Translations under genes and position numbers: made by a program | Notes under the pieces: generated by a model | Told to the model about the DNA's origin: nothing | The model's input: only the letters and a program-made list of their open reading frames with translations | The model's database searches: none | In this document: positions 7,391-15,100 of the stretch, in pieces | Layout: every line of letters starts with the position of its first letter | How positions within the stretch are numbered: position 1 is the first letter of the stretch | NCBI GenBank assembly: GCA_905221605.1 | Contig: CAJNDS010002097.1 | Coordinates: 635,001 to 652,500, forward strand | DNA: 17,500 bases | Source: Symbiodinium natans | Taxonomy: Eukaryota; Sar; Dinophyceae; Suessiales; Symbiodiniaceae | Reading direction: 5' to 3'

Positions 7391-7581
7391 AGGGTTTTGG
7401 GATTCGGTGCTTTAGGCTTGTACATCACTAGGACGCCAAAGTAATGCTTACCGTTAGTCTGCATTGGTTAGGGGCTGGGAGCCAGGTTCCCCCCCCCTTT
7501 TCTACTAAGAGAGACCCGCTTTTCATTCCTAGCTCATGTTCATGCTTCATCTCTGGGTGTAGTTATATGGTTCCTTAGTGT

Positions 7582-7622
7582 GGGCCCTTAAAGGGGTACC
7601 TCTTATATACCCCTTAGGGTCC
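7582..7622 (+). repeat. Hairpin with GGGGTA/TACCCC stem
   Basis: GGGCCCTTAAAGGGGTA and TACCCCTTAGGGTCC pair over about 14 of 17 positions around an 8-base loop. Confidence 0.45.
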
Positions 7623-7994
7623 GGGGTTAAAGGTGCGGTACGTGTCGGGAGCTCTTGCCGCAGGCTCCAGAAAAGTGTCAGGGCTTAGGGCTTCGACTTC
7701 AAAAGCCCAAGCCCGTGTCGGATGATGGATGATGCATCTTGCGTCTTTTGACTCATTTGAGATGTTTGAGTCGGGAGGATAACGGTGGCTTGCACCTAAC
7801 TGCTTTGGAATCACCCTACTCTGAGCCTCAGACCCTCAACCCTGAACTCTGAGTCTCAGACCCCAAAAACCCTGAACTCTGAGCTTCAGACCCTAAACCC
7901 CAAAGGGGTTTAGAGTTTGGGACATCTCGTGGAATCGAGCCAGAATCAAAGGCATCCTTTTTTTACCAACGCCGGTTTCATGGTTTAGGGTTCA

Positions 7995-8090
7995 CTTGGT
8001 CATAGTTGGGTAACATTTTACATTTTTAAGGGTACTTAAACCCAATAAGGAATATAAATCTAAAATCTTGAATACGATCCCAACCATGAG
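7995..8090 (+). mobile_element. Family A introner-like element, copy 2
   Basis: Near-consensus copy with interior AAGGGTACTTAAACCC, itself a small foldback. A short telomeric stretch (GTTTAGGG) precedes it and an exon-like segment starts at its 3' end. Confidence 0.78.
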
Positions 8091-8158
8091 TTGGTTGCTC
8101 AGACTGCTGGCCCAGCCGCGCTAGTGGTGGAGCCCACTTGCACTTCGTCGTCGAGACG
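8091..8158 (+). CDS. Candidate exon right after family A copy 2
   Basis: Starts after CCATGAG, the end of the element, and reads GCSDCWPSRASGGAHLHFVV plus ET to a GTGACACC donor. The upstream exon could be 7954-7983, which ends at GTTTAGGG. The start GCSDC resembles the zinc-motif exon at 14573 but the rest does not follow the family. Confidence 0.4.
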
Positions 8159-8227
8159 GTGACACCCTAAACCCTAAACCCTAAGAACCATAAACAAAAA
8201 AAACACTATAAACACATTCTTGGGCAG

Positions 8228-8298
8228 ACCAGTCGCTCACAGACGAAAACCCTGTGTGGTTGTGCAGCCAGTGGACCAGTTTGGAGGAATGGCGCTTT
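8228..8298 (+). CDS. Candidate exon with GTAAGA donor
   Basis: Acceptor TTGGGCAG after an A/T-rich stretch; reads TSRSQTKTLCGCAASGPVWR and NGA in the phase left by 8091-8158. The donor GTAAGA is near consensus. Confidence 0.45.
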
Positions 8299-8511
8299 GT
8301 AAGACCCTGGGAGGGAGAGAACCAGGTTTGTGGATTCCGGGTTGAGGGTTTGGGGGAGGGCGGGCGGGGGGGGTTCGATTTGAACTAAAGTTTGAACGAG
8401 CATGCCCCGTAGTCTTGCTTGGGAACCTTACAATCTCGCAGGGTTGAGAATTAGGGTTCAGGTTTAAGTTTCGAGTCTGGGGTGTCTAGAAGTTTGTAGG
8501 CTACATGGGTA

Positions 8512-8591
8512 ACCCTAAACCCTAAACCCTAAACCCTAAACCCTAAACCCTAAACCCTAAACCCTAAACCCTAAACCCTAAACCCTAAACT
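8512..8591 (-). repeat. CCCTAAA array
   Basis: Eleven perfect units beginning at GTAACCCTAAA. Confidence 0.96.
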
Positions 8592-8735
8592 CTTTGGGCA
8601 GGCTTCATGCTTTTACTGAAGGGGCGCTGGCTTGAGCTGAATTCCCAGTCTGCATGCATTTCCAGGAGATCTATAGGCAACTCTACTGTGGACCCGGAAG
8701 TTCGAACCCAAAAACACAAATCTTGGCCAGAAATT

Positions 8736-8773
8736 TAGGGTCTAGGGTTTAGGGTTTAGGGTTTAGGGTTTAA
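8736..8773 (+). repeat. TTTAGGG array
   Basis: Five units ending TTTAAG, the acceptor-like edge of candidate exon 8775-8876. Confidence 0.93.
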
Positions 8774-8774
8774 G

Positions 8775-8876
8775 AATGGACTATGTGGTCATCAATCGCT
8801 TCGGGTCCCAAACTTTCACGCCAAGACATATACCGGGGCGATTAGGGGACTCATACTTCCTAGAACCCATTCCTTG
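8775..8876 (+). CDS. Candidate exon ending at family A copy 3
   Basis: Thirty-four open codons from a TTTAAG array edge to TTG, followed by GTCATAG, the start of the family A element. Includes NGLCGHQSLRVPNFHAKTYT. Phase 0 at both ends. Product not recognised. Confidence 0.4.
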
Positions 8877-8968
8877 GTCATAGTTGGGTTACATTTTACA
8901 TTTGTAAGGGTACTTCAGCCCAATAAGGAATATAAATGTTAAGAATTTTAATACGATCCCAACAATGA
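8873..8968 (+). mobile_element. Family A introner-like element, copy 3
   Basis: Abuts a candidate exon on the left at GTCATAG. On the right, CAATGAA passes directly into a 130-bp CCCTAAA array. Confidence 0.78.
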
Positions 8969-9099
8969 ACCCTAAACCCTAAACCCTAAACCCTAAACCC
9001 TAAACCCTAAACCCTAAACCCTAAACCCTAAACCCTAAACCCTAAACCCTAAACCCTAAACCCTAAACCCTAAACCCTAAACCCTAAACCCTAAACCCT
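8968..9099 (-). repeat. Long CCCTAAA array
   Basis: Nineteen perfect units fused to the end of family A copy 3. Confidence 0.97.
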
Positions 9100-9210
9100 G
9101 CACGGTCCTGCCGTCAAATCCAAAGCACCTGTGCTCCAGACGATGAAGCGCTACGATGCCTCGACGTTAGCACTGAGGAGCTGACACCGCGTCGTCTCTT
9201 TACTCTACAG

Positions 9211-9270
9211 GATTTAGGGTTTAGGGTTTAGGGTTTAGGGTTTAGGGTTTAGGGTTTAGGGTTTAGGGTC
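9211..9270 (+). repeat. TTTAGGG array
   Basis: Eight units starting GATTTAGGG, a possible GA donor edge. Confidence 0.95.
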
Positions 9271-9448
9271 TACGAGACTAGGATGCCCGGCAAGGGGTAG
9301 GATCCCTGTGAGTCTTAGAGAACCCTACAAACAGAAAATTCCCATCTTCTACAGAGGGCTCTCGTGGAGCAACCTGCGCCTGGTAAAACCTAAGCCCGGA
9401 ACCTTCTATGGGCCCTAAACCCTCAACCCAAAACCCGAAACCCTCCAG

Positions 9449-9471
9449 GGGCTGCTAACGCCGAAACCTTG
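9449..9471 (+). CDS. Candidate short exon ending at family A copy 4
   Basis: GAANAETL, including the split Gly, between CCCTCCAG and GTCATAG. It joins in phase to a piece at 9344-9371 reading RALVEQPAP. Confidence 0.35.
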
Positions 9472-9566
9472 GTCATAGTTGGGTGACATTCTACATTTTT
9501 AAGGGTACTTAAACCCAATAAGGAGTATAAATTTAGAGTTCTAGTACGATCCCATCCATGAACTAG
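9468..9566 (+). mobile_element. Family A introner-like element, copy 4
   Basis: Full copy ending CATGAACTAG, so the last AG could be an acceptor. The outer ends CTTGGTCAT and ATGAACTAG extend the inverted repeat imperfectly. Confidence 0.78.
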
Positions 9567-9610
9567 TAAACCCGAAACCCTCTATGGGCCATACATGGAT
9601 GGGTCTCCAG

Positions 9611-9667
9611 GGCGTACTGGGGGTGCTTGGTTCACAGGATGCTTGGAGCTTCGATCCGTGGAATCTG
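9611..9667 (+). CDS. Candidate exon GVLGVLGSQDAW
   Basis: Nineteen codons GVLGVLGSQDAWSFDPWNL, phase 0 at both ends, acceptor GGTCTCCAG and donor GTTGCT. Only 25 bp separate it from the next candidate exon, too short for a normal spliceosomal intron, so one of the two boundaries may be wrong. Confidence 0.4.
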
Positions 9668-9692
9668 GTTGCTACCCCCCCCCCCCCCGCAG

Positions 9693-9777
9693 GCTGAAGT
9701 CACGCTTTGCCTTGGCTTTTGTGAACAAATCCATATGCACAGATTATTTACTTTGAGTAGTGCTGCACAAGCACCCG
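9693..9777 (+). CDS. Candidate exon AEVTLCLGF
   Basis: After a C-tract and CGCAG it reads AEVTLCLGFCEQIHMHRLFT and then LSSAAQAP, ending at GTTAGG. Product not recognised. Confidence 0.35.
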
Positions 9778-10204
9778 GTTAGGTGCGGCGGACTGGAAAG
9801 AAGGCGCCCAGGACATGTATAGTTTCTGGTTCAAGCCTACGAAAAGCAGGCCTTGAGCATCTGAACTACACCTTCGGCTTGGCAGGCTTCGAAATCCCAT
9901 GCCCACACCCTCATCCGCGCCCCTGCGCGGTGGGCTGACAAAGATGCGTTGTTCTTGTTTTTACTTTTTGCTAAATGCAAAGCCGCGTTTATGGTTGGCT
10001 ATGCTTTGCCTATCCTCCCTTATGCCCCTCGACCCTAAACTTAAGCACCGCACACACCCCGAAGCCCTAAGCCCTCAAACCGAGCCTGAACCCAAAACCT
10101 TTCGAACGTCCCAAACCCTCTATCGCAGAAGGGACCTTCACTTAGGGAACCAGCCGGGCGACGACGCTTGCACATGTCTTCCTAAACCAACCGCCTGCTA
10201 CACC

Positions 10205-10320
10205 GACATGCATATATGTGAATACATATGCAATCATATGCATTTGCATAAAGGTGCACATATATATATATATATACATTTTTCTAGTTATATTTATAAA
10301 TATATTTACATATATATATG
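10205..10320. repeat. A/T-rich tract with TA and CATATG motifs
   Basis: Repeated GCATATG/CATATGCA words then (TA)n. No exon signal is clear in it. Confidence 0.75.
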
Positions 10321-10428
10321 TTTTAATAGATATTGAAAAATGGAAAGGGCCAGGAAAGCCGTATTGGTTGTAAACAGCTTTTCCTGGGAGCCGGGGTCCA
10401 CCCCAGAGGAATGGAGGGCCCTAAACCC

Positions 10429-10502
10429 TCTCAATCCCTAAACCCTTTGGTGTTTAGGGTTTAGGGTTTAGGATTTAGGGTTTAGGGTTTAGGGTTCAGG
10501 GT
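10429..10502. repeat. Short CCCTAAA then TTTAGGG arrays
   Basis: A brief C-rich stretch is followed by seven G-rich units, about 25 bp upstream of family A copy 5. Confidence 0.88.
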
Positions 10503-10518
10503 CCAAAGACCCGAATTT

Positions 10519-10617
10519 CTTGGTCATAGTTGGGTAACATTTTGCATTTTTAAGGTTACTTAAACCCAATAAGGAATATAAATTCAGCATTTTAATACGA
10601 TCCCAGCCATGAATTAA
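10519..10617 (+). mobile_element. Family A introner-like element, copy 5
   Basis: Ends CATGAATTAA; a further foldback (10625-10705) lies immediately downstream. Confidence 0.76.
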
Positions 10618-10624
10618 TGAATTC

Positions 10625-10705
10625 GTTCCCCGTTATATTATACTAACAGTCCTTAGTGGGGATCATAGTAACCTCCTATCATAATCCCTATTCATGAGGG
10701 GGAAC
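10625..10705 (+). mobile_element. Small foldback sequence
   Basis: GTTCCCC and GGGGAAC at the ends, with an inner GGGATCATAG/CTATCATAATCCC near-pair. The core CCTATCATAATCC resembles family E. Confidence 0.35.
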
Positions 10706-10710
10706 ATCCC

Positions 10711-10773
10711 AAACCCTAAGCCCTGAATCCTAAACCCTAAACCCTAAGCCCTAAACCCTAAACCCTAAACCCC
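10711..10773 (-). repeat. CCCTAAA array
   Basis: About nine units, some CCCTAAG and CCCTGAA; lies left of exon 10784-10859. Confidence 0.92.
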
Positions 10774-10783
10774 AAAGAGCCAG

Positions 10784-10859
10784 CTGCCTTCTGGCCCTGA
10801 AGGAGCCCATGCACCCTCAGGATGCGGTCAGACTGCTGCAGGCCGAACAAGCTGAACGG
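10784..10859 (+). CDS. Exon between two telomeric arrays (LALKEPMHPQDAV)
   Basis: Twenty-five codons including LALKEPMHPQDAVRLLQAEQ, with GC-rich third positions and a helix-like charge pattern. Acceptor GAGCCAG; donor GTTTAGGG. A CCCTAAA array lies to the left and a TTTAGGG array to the right. Product not recognised. Confidence 0.6.
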
Positions 10860-10909
10860 GTTTAGGGTTTAGGGTTCAGGGTTTAGGGTTTAGGGTTTAG
10901 GGTTCAGGG
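10860..10909 (+). repeat. TTTAGGG array at exon 3' edge
   Basis: Seven units, two with TTCAGGG; supplies the donor of exon 10784-10859. Confidence 0.95.
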
Positions 10910-11007
10910 ATTGCTTTTTCCAAGATCTAGCCCGCTGAAGCCCTAAACATGAGACCAGAAACCTCGGACTCCCAAGCAAAGGCCCCAATACTGCAAGCCG
11001 CCTGTAG

Positions 11008-11326
11008 CCCTAAACCCCTAAACCCCTAAACCCCTAAACCCCTAAACCCCTAAACCCCTGAACCCCTGAACCCCTGAACCGCTAAACCCCTAAACCCCTA
11101 AACCCTAAACCCTAAACCCTAACCCCTAAACCCCAAACCCTAAACCCCTAAACCCCTAAACCCCTAAACCCCTAAACCCCTAAACCCCTAAACCCCTAAA
11201 CCCCTAAACCCCTAAACCCCTAAACCCCCCCTAAACCCCTAAACCCTAAACCCTAAACCCTAACCCCTAAACCCCAAACCCTAAACCCTAAACCCTAAAC
11301 CCTAAACCCTAAACCCTAAACCCCAA
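11008..11326 (-). repeat. 319-bp CCCCTAAA/CCCTAAA array with internal duplication
   Basis: Dominated by the 8-bp CCCCTAAA unit. TAACCCCTAAACCCCAAACC occurs at 11120 and again at 11261, 141 bp apart, showing segmental duplication inside the array. Confidence 0.96.
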
Positions 11327-11327
11327 G

Positions 11328-11386
11328 CACACGAATGCCCTTCCACACCATGAGTCCCTGTCTCCACCCCGAGGAGCTGGAGTTCC
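11328..11386 (+). CDS. Candidate exon with perfect GTAAGT donor
   Basis: Follows CCCCAAG at the end of a long C-rich array. One frame reads TRMPFHTMSPCLHPEELEF; other frames are partly open. GTAAGT is the consensus donor. The unique part of this island is only about 75 bp between two very long arrays. Confidence 0.45.
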
Positions 11387-11400
11387 GTAAGTTTGATCCA

Positions 11401-11640
11401 GGGTTTAGGGTTTAGGGTTTGGGGTTTAGGGTTTAGGGTTTAGGGTTTGGGGTTTAGGGTTTAGGGTTTAGGGTTTGGGGTTTGGGGTTTAGGGTTTAGG
11501 GTTAGGGGTTAGGGTTTACAGTGCTGAGGGTGTAGGGTTTGTAGGGTTTTTGGTTTGGAGGGTTTGCAGGGTTTAGGGTTTAGGGTTTGGGGTGTAGGAT
11601 TTGCAGGGTTTGTAGGGTTGAGGGTTGCAGACCCCCTAAT
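11401..11640 (+). repeat. 240-bp TTTAGGG/TTTGGGG array
   Basis: Canonical units mixed with TTTGGGG, the second half decaying to TTTGCAGGG and TTTGTAGGG. Confidence 0.94.
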
Positions 11641-11706
11641 TATACCCCTAAACCCCCAACCCCAAAACCCCTAAACCCCTGAACCCCTAAACCCCTAAAC
11701 CCCTAA
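11641..11706 (-). repeat. CCCCTAAA array
   Basis: 8-bp units that follow the G-rich array with almost no spacer, giving a large inverted repeat around 11640. Confidence 0.92.
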
Positions 11707-11707
11707 G

Positions 11708-11742
11708 TGTTTTATTGCTGGGCCAAGTCAAGGCTTCAGATG
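11708..11742 (+). CDS. Candidate exon CFIAGPSQGF
   Basis: Starts after CCCCTAAG at an array edge and reads CFIAGPSQGFR to a GTCGAC donor in phase 2. Confidence 0.35.
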
Positions 11743-11811
11743 GTCGACGCTTTCTTTGTTTCGGGACGAAGGGGCGTGGGGGGCGGGGAGAGGCTTCAGT
11801 TGGGAAGTAGA

Positions 11812-11858
11812 TAGGGTTTAGGGTTTAGGGTTTAGGGTTTAGGGTTTGGGGCTTAGGG
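11812..11858 (+). repeat. TTTAGGG array
   Basis: Six units, the last TTTGGGGCTTAGGG. Confidence 0.93.
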
Positions 11859-11901
11859 TTTTGCGCTCCCCCTGCGGCCGCCAAAGATATTGTAGGCATC
11901 T

Positions 11902-12017
11902 GTTCCTACTCTTTTGCTTAAGAGCCCCAAATAGAATAAAAGAACAATAATAGCCCCTATATAAACCTTAATAAGGAAGAATCTTTTTTCGGGGTTCTTA
12001 AGCAATTAGTAGGTTCC
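11902..12017 (+). mobile_element. Family D foldback element
   Basis: 116 bp; the left end GTTCCTACTCTTTTGCTTAA (then GAGCCCC) pairs with the right end GGGGTTCTTAAGCAATTAGT (then AGGTTCC) over about 26 bp with few mismatches. A/T-rich middle. A CCCTAAA array starts just after it. Confidence 0.6.
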
Positions 12018-12018
12018 C

Positions 12019-12079
12019 TACCCTAAACCCTAAACCTAAACCCTAAACCCGAAACCCTAAACCCTAAACCCTAAACCCT
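12019..12079 (-). repeat. CCCTAAA array after family D element
   Basis: Eight units directly after the foldback element and just before carbonic anhydrase exon 12088-12155. Confidence 0.93.
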
Positions 12080-12087
12080 GCATGAAG

Positions 12088-12155
12088 GAGGGCAACGACC
12101 GCTTCGTCCAAGGCACTTCCCTGGCCGTTCGCACTTTGGCTGAGAAGCTCCTGCG
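12088..12155 (+). CDS. Probable N-terminal carbonic anhydrase exon (GNDRF helix)
   Basis: Reads EGNDRFVQGTSLAVRTLAEK and on to a leucine-rich end, with GC-rich third positions. Beta carbonic anhydrases commonly have an xxGNxRFVxG helix ahead of the zinc motif, which this matches. The proposed acceptor is the AAG just before GAG; the proposed donor is GC at 12156, inside GCGCC followed by CCCTAAA repeats. It leaves phase 2, which joins in frame to the exon at 14101 (CG+T = Arg). Telomeric arrays flank it on both sides. The segment 13120-13520 contains further exon-like pieces that could be part of the same transcript, so the direct join is unproven. Confidence 0.6.
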
Positions 12156-15100
12156 GCGCCTAAACCCTAAACCCTAAACCCTAAACCCTAAACCCTAAAC
12201 CCTAAACCCTAAACCCTAAACCCTAAACCCTAAACCCTAAACCCTAAACCCTAGCCCTAAACCCTAAACCCCAAGCCCTAAACCCTAAACCCCAAAGAAC
12301 AAAGGCAGGAGGAGACGAATTGGGAGGACATGAAACCACGACCTCCAGGCCCAGAAGCTCTCCCTAAGCCCGAAGCCCGAAATCATCTAGGGTTTAGGGT
12401 TTAGGGTTTAGGGTTTAGGGTTTAGGGTTTAGGGTTGCCTGCCTAAAGGCTCTTTGGTGTTTGATCGGCACGCCTACCAGTCCAAATCTTAGGCTTCAAT
12501 CGCGCCGTGGCGCTTGAGACACGTTTAGAACCCTATGTAGCGGCGTTGAGGTCCTCGGGTTTAGGGTTTAGGACTAGACCCTGAACTTGTTCAAAGCCCG
12601 TTTAAAACTCACGGGTTTCTTGAATTCTTCTGGCTGGCTCTTAGGACTTTCGCCTTTTGGGTTTTTGTAGAAACTACAATAAGGAGCCTAAAAGTTAAAC
12701 TTTTAGGAGGGGTTCAGAAGTCAGCCAAGGTTTAGGGTTTAGGGGTTAAACCCTAGCCCTGATCCTGGGCCACAGTTTGAACTCTTAACCCTAAACCCTA
12801 AACCCTAAACCCTAAACCCTAAACCCTAAACCCTAAACCCTAAACCCTAAACCCTAAACCCTAAGCAGAAGTTCACAGGTTCACCTTGGCATCATTCTCC
12901 CATTTTGGGGGGGATTTACGATCAGAACGGGACCTCTAATATAGACCCGCAACTAGTAGGATCCCCCTATTATAAGGAAGATCTCGAGTCCCCAAGGAGA
13001 TTCCCCTCAAAATGCGTTTGGGGGTTTGTTTTCGGGTTGTAAACCCTTAAACCCTTAAACCCTAAACCCAAACCCTAAACCCTAAACCCTAAACCCTAAA
13101 CCCTCGACCCTTCATGTAGATGATATGGGCGCTGGGGGAGGGAACCGAAACCAAGATACTAGACACCCACGATACGCGCGAGCAGCTAAGCCGAGGGGCA
13201 GTATTTCAGCATAAAACCATACTTGGTCATAGGGTTTAGGGTTTAAGGTCTAGGGTTTTCATTTTCAAGGGTACTTAATCCCAATAAGGAATATAAATCT
13301 AAAATTTTAATACGGTCCCAACCATGAACTAGGTCATAAACCATAAACACTACACCTCAACATAACCCTACAAGCACCCCAAACCCTGAGCTGAACTTTA
13401 GCTGGCAGGGTCGATCTGGGCCCTAAACCTGGTTTAGGGTTTAGGGTTTAGGGTTTAGGGTTTAGGGTTTAGGGTTTAGCCAAACCCAAAATGGCCCAGG
13501 AAGAAACGACGTCGTCCGACGTGAGCATGTAGATCTCAGTCAGCCTCCACATGCAGCCATCGTGGGCTGCTTGGGCCGATTACCTTAGGGGCTGGGTGGT
13601 TTAACCTGTAACCTTTTTGGTTATACATAACCCTATTGCTAATAACAGGTTAACCTTTTTGGGGGCTAGGGTATTCAGCCCCTACGTTACTGTCTGCTTA
13701 GTATAGCTGCTGGGTTTCGGGGTGCTAGGCGACAGGGATCGAGTTGGGTCTGGGTTTTGGGTTGCAGGGTTCCGAGGGGTCACTATGGTTCTTGATAGTA
13801 GAGACAAGCGAAACATCCTTTCCAGCTAAGGGAACCTTTCCCCCCCCCCCCCCCCCCCCCCCCTCCCCCCCCGCCCCCTCTCCCCCCCCCTAAACCCTAA
13901 ACCCTATAACTCAAAACCTGAACTCCCCCAACCCTATGACCCAAAATCAGTCCGAACCTAAACCCTAAACCCTAAACCCTAAACCCTAAACCCTAAACCC
14001 TAAACCCTAGACCCTAGACCCTTTACCCTAGACCCTAGACCCTAGACCCTAGACCCTAAACCCTAAACCCTAAACCCTAAACCCTAAACCCTAACCCTAG
14101 TCGTGTTTTCGTATACAAGCAACCTGGGCTCGAAGAAACATCACGCGCGAAGGCGGTGCTAGCAGGGGCGGCAGAAGGGGCCGCCAAAGCAGCGGATGCT
14201 TATAACGCCCTCTTGTACCTGGGTAGTTCTCTAAATTAGGGTTTAGGGTTTAGGGTTTAGGGTTTAGGGTAGTTCTCTAAATTAGGGTACCTTTTTGGGA
14301 CCCCTTTTTAAAGGGTGCCGCCTTATAACAAGGACCCAAAAAAGGGACCTTATTTTTGGAAGTACCCACCTATTGATACTCAGAGCCTGGGTAGTTAGCC
14401 TTTAACCTTTTTGGTTGTACAAAAGGTGTTGGGAACCCAAAACCCTTTCAAAATACTGTCTTTCCTAAACCCTAAGCCCTAAATCCTCAACCCTAAACCC
14501 TAATCCCTAAACCCTAGACCCTAGACCCTAAACCCTAAGCCCTCCCGACTCCCGACCTCGCGGAGCACCGAGGTTGCTCCGACTGTCAGGCGTCTCTGGA
14601 GACGATCTTCGATTCCTTGCCAGGTGCGATCCGCAGGGTTTATAAGGTTTTGGGTTTCGGGTTTAAGGGTTTAGGGTTTCGGGTTTATCAGGTTTCGGGT
14701 TTAGGGTTCAGGGTTTCGGGTTTATAAGGTTTAGGGTTTCGGGTTTAGGGTGTTGGGTGTAGTGCCCATCCGGCTGGGTGCTTCAGGCAACCTACTCGTT
14801 AGAGTTTAGGATTTCGCGCTGAAAGCCAAAGGATGGAAAAGATCCTTGTCTGGCTGTCTAAACCCTAAACCCTAAGCCCTAATCCCTAAACCCTAGACCC
14901 TAAACCCTAAACCCTAATTAAGAATAGGTCTCTGCGGCCTCAGCCAAGGCGACATCTTTGCCTTCAAGAATGCGGGCAACACCTGCATCCACGACGCTCG
15001 TTTGCAGGGTTTAGGGTTTAAGGTTTAGGGTTTAGGGGTTAGGGGTTTAGGGTTTAGGGTTTAGGGTTTAGGGGTGTCCTGGTACCGGGACGCGCCAACC

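Larger units (their letters stand above)
6760..7990. other. Region with few arrays and weak exon signals
   Basis: Between two array-rich blocks. Possible exons near 6855-6980 (ESPVPQPHSVMERS) and 7652-7720 (APEKCQGLGLRLQKPKP) have acceptor-like tracts, but several frames are open. Otherwise tandem repeats, a TA tract, decayed telomeric units and one hairpin. Confidence 0.4.

Noticed and set aside
8091-8110. Second carbonic anhydrase zinc-motif exon (GCSDC)
   Set aside because: Only the first five residues agree with 14573-14623; the following residues do not match the E-x-I-F-D pattern.
9899-10336. 145-codon + strand ORF
   Set aside because: Runs through telomere-like words and a TA microsatellite; the tail is low-complexity Ile/Tyr. 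Parts may be exons, the whole is not.
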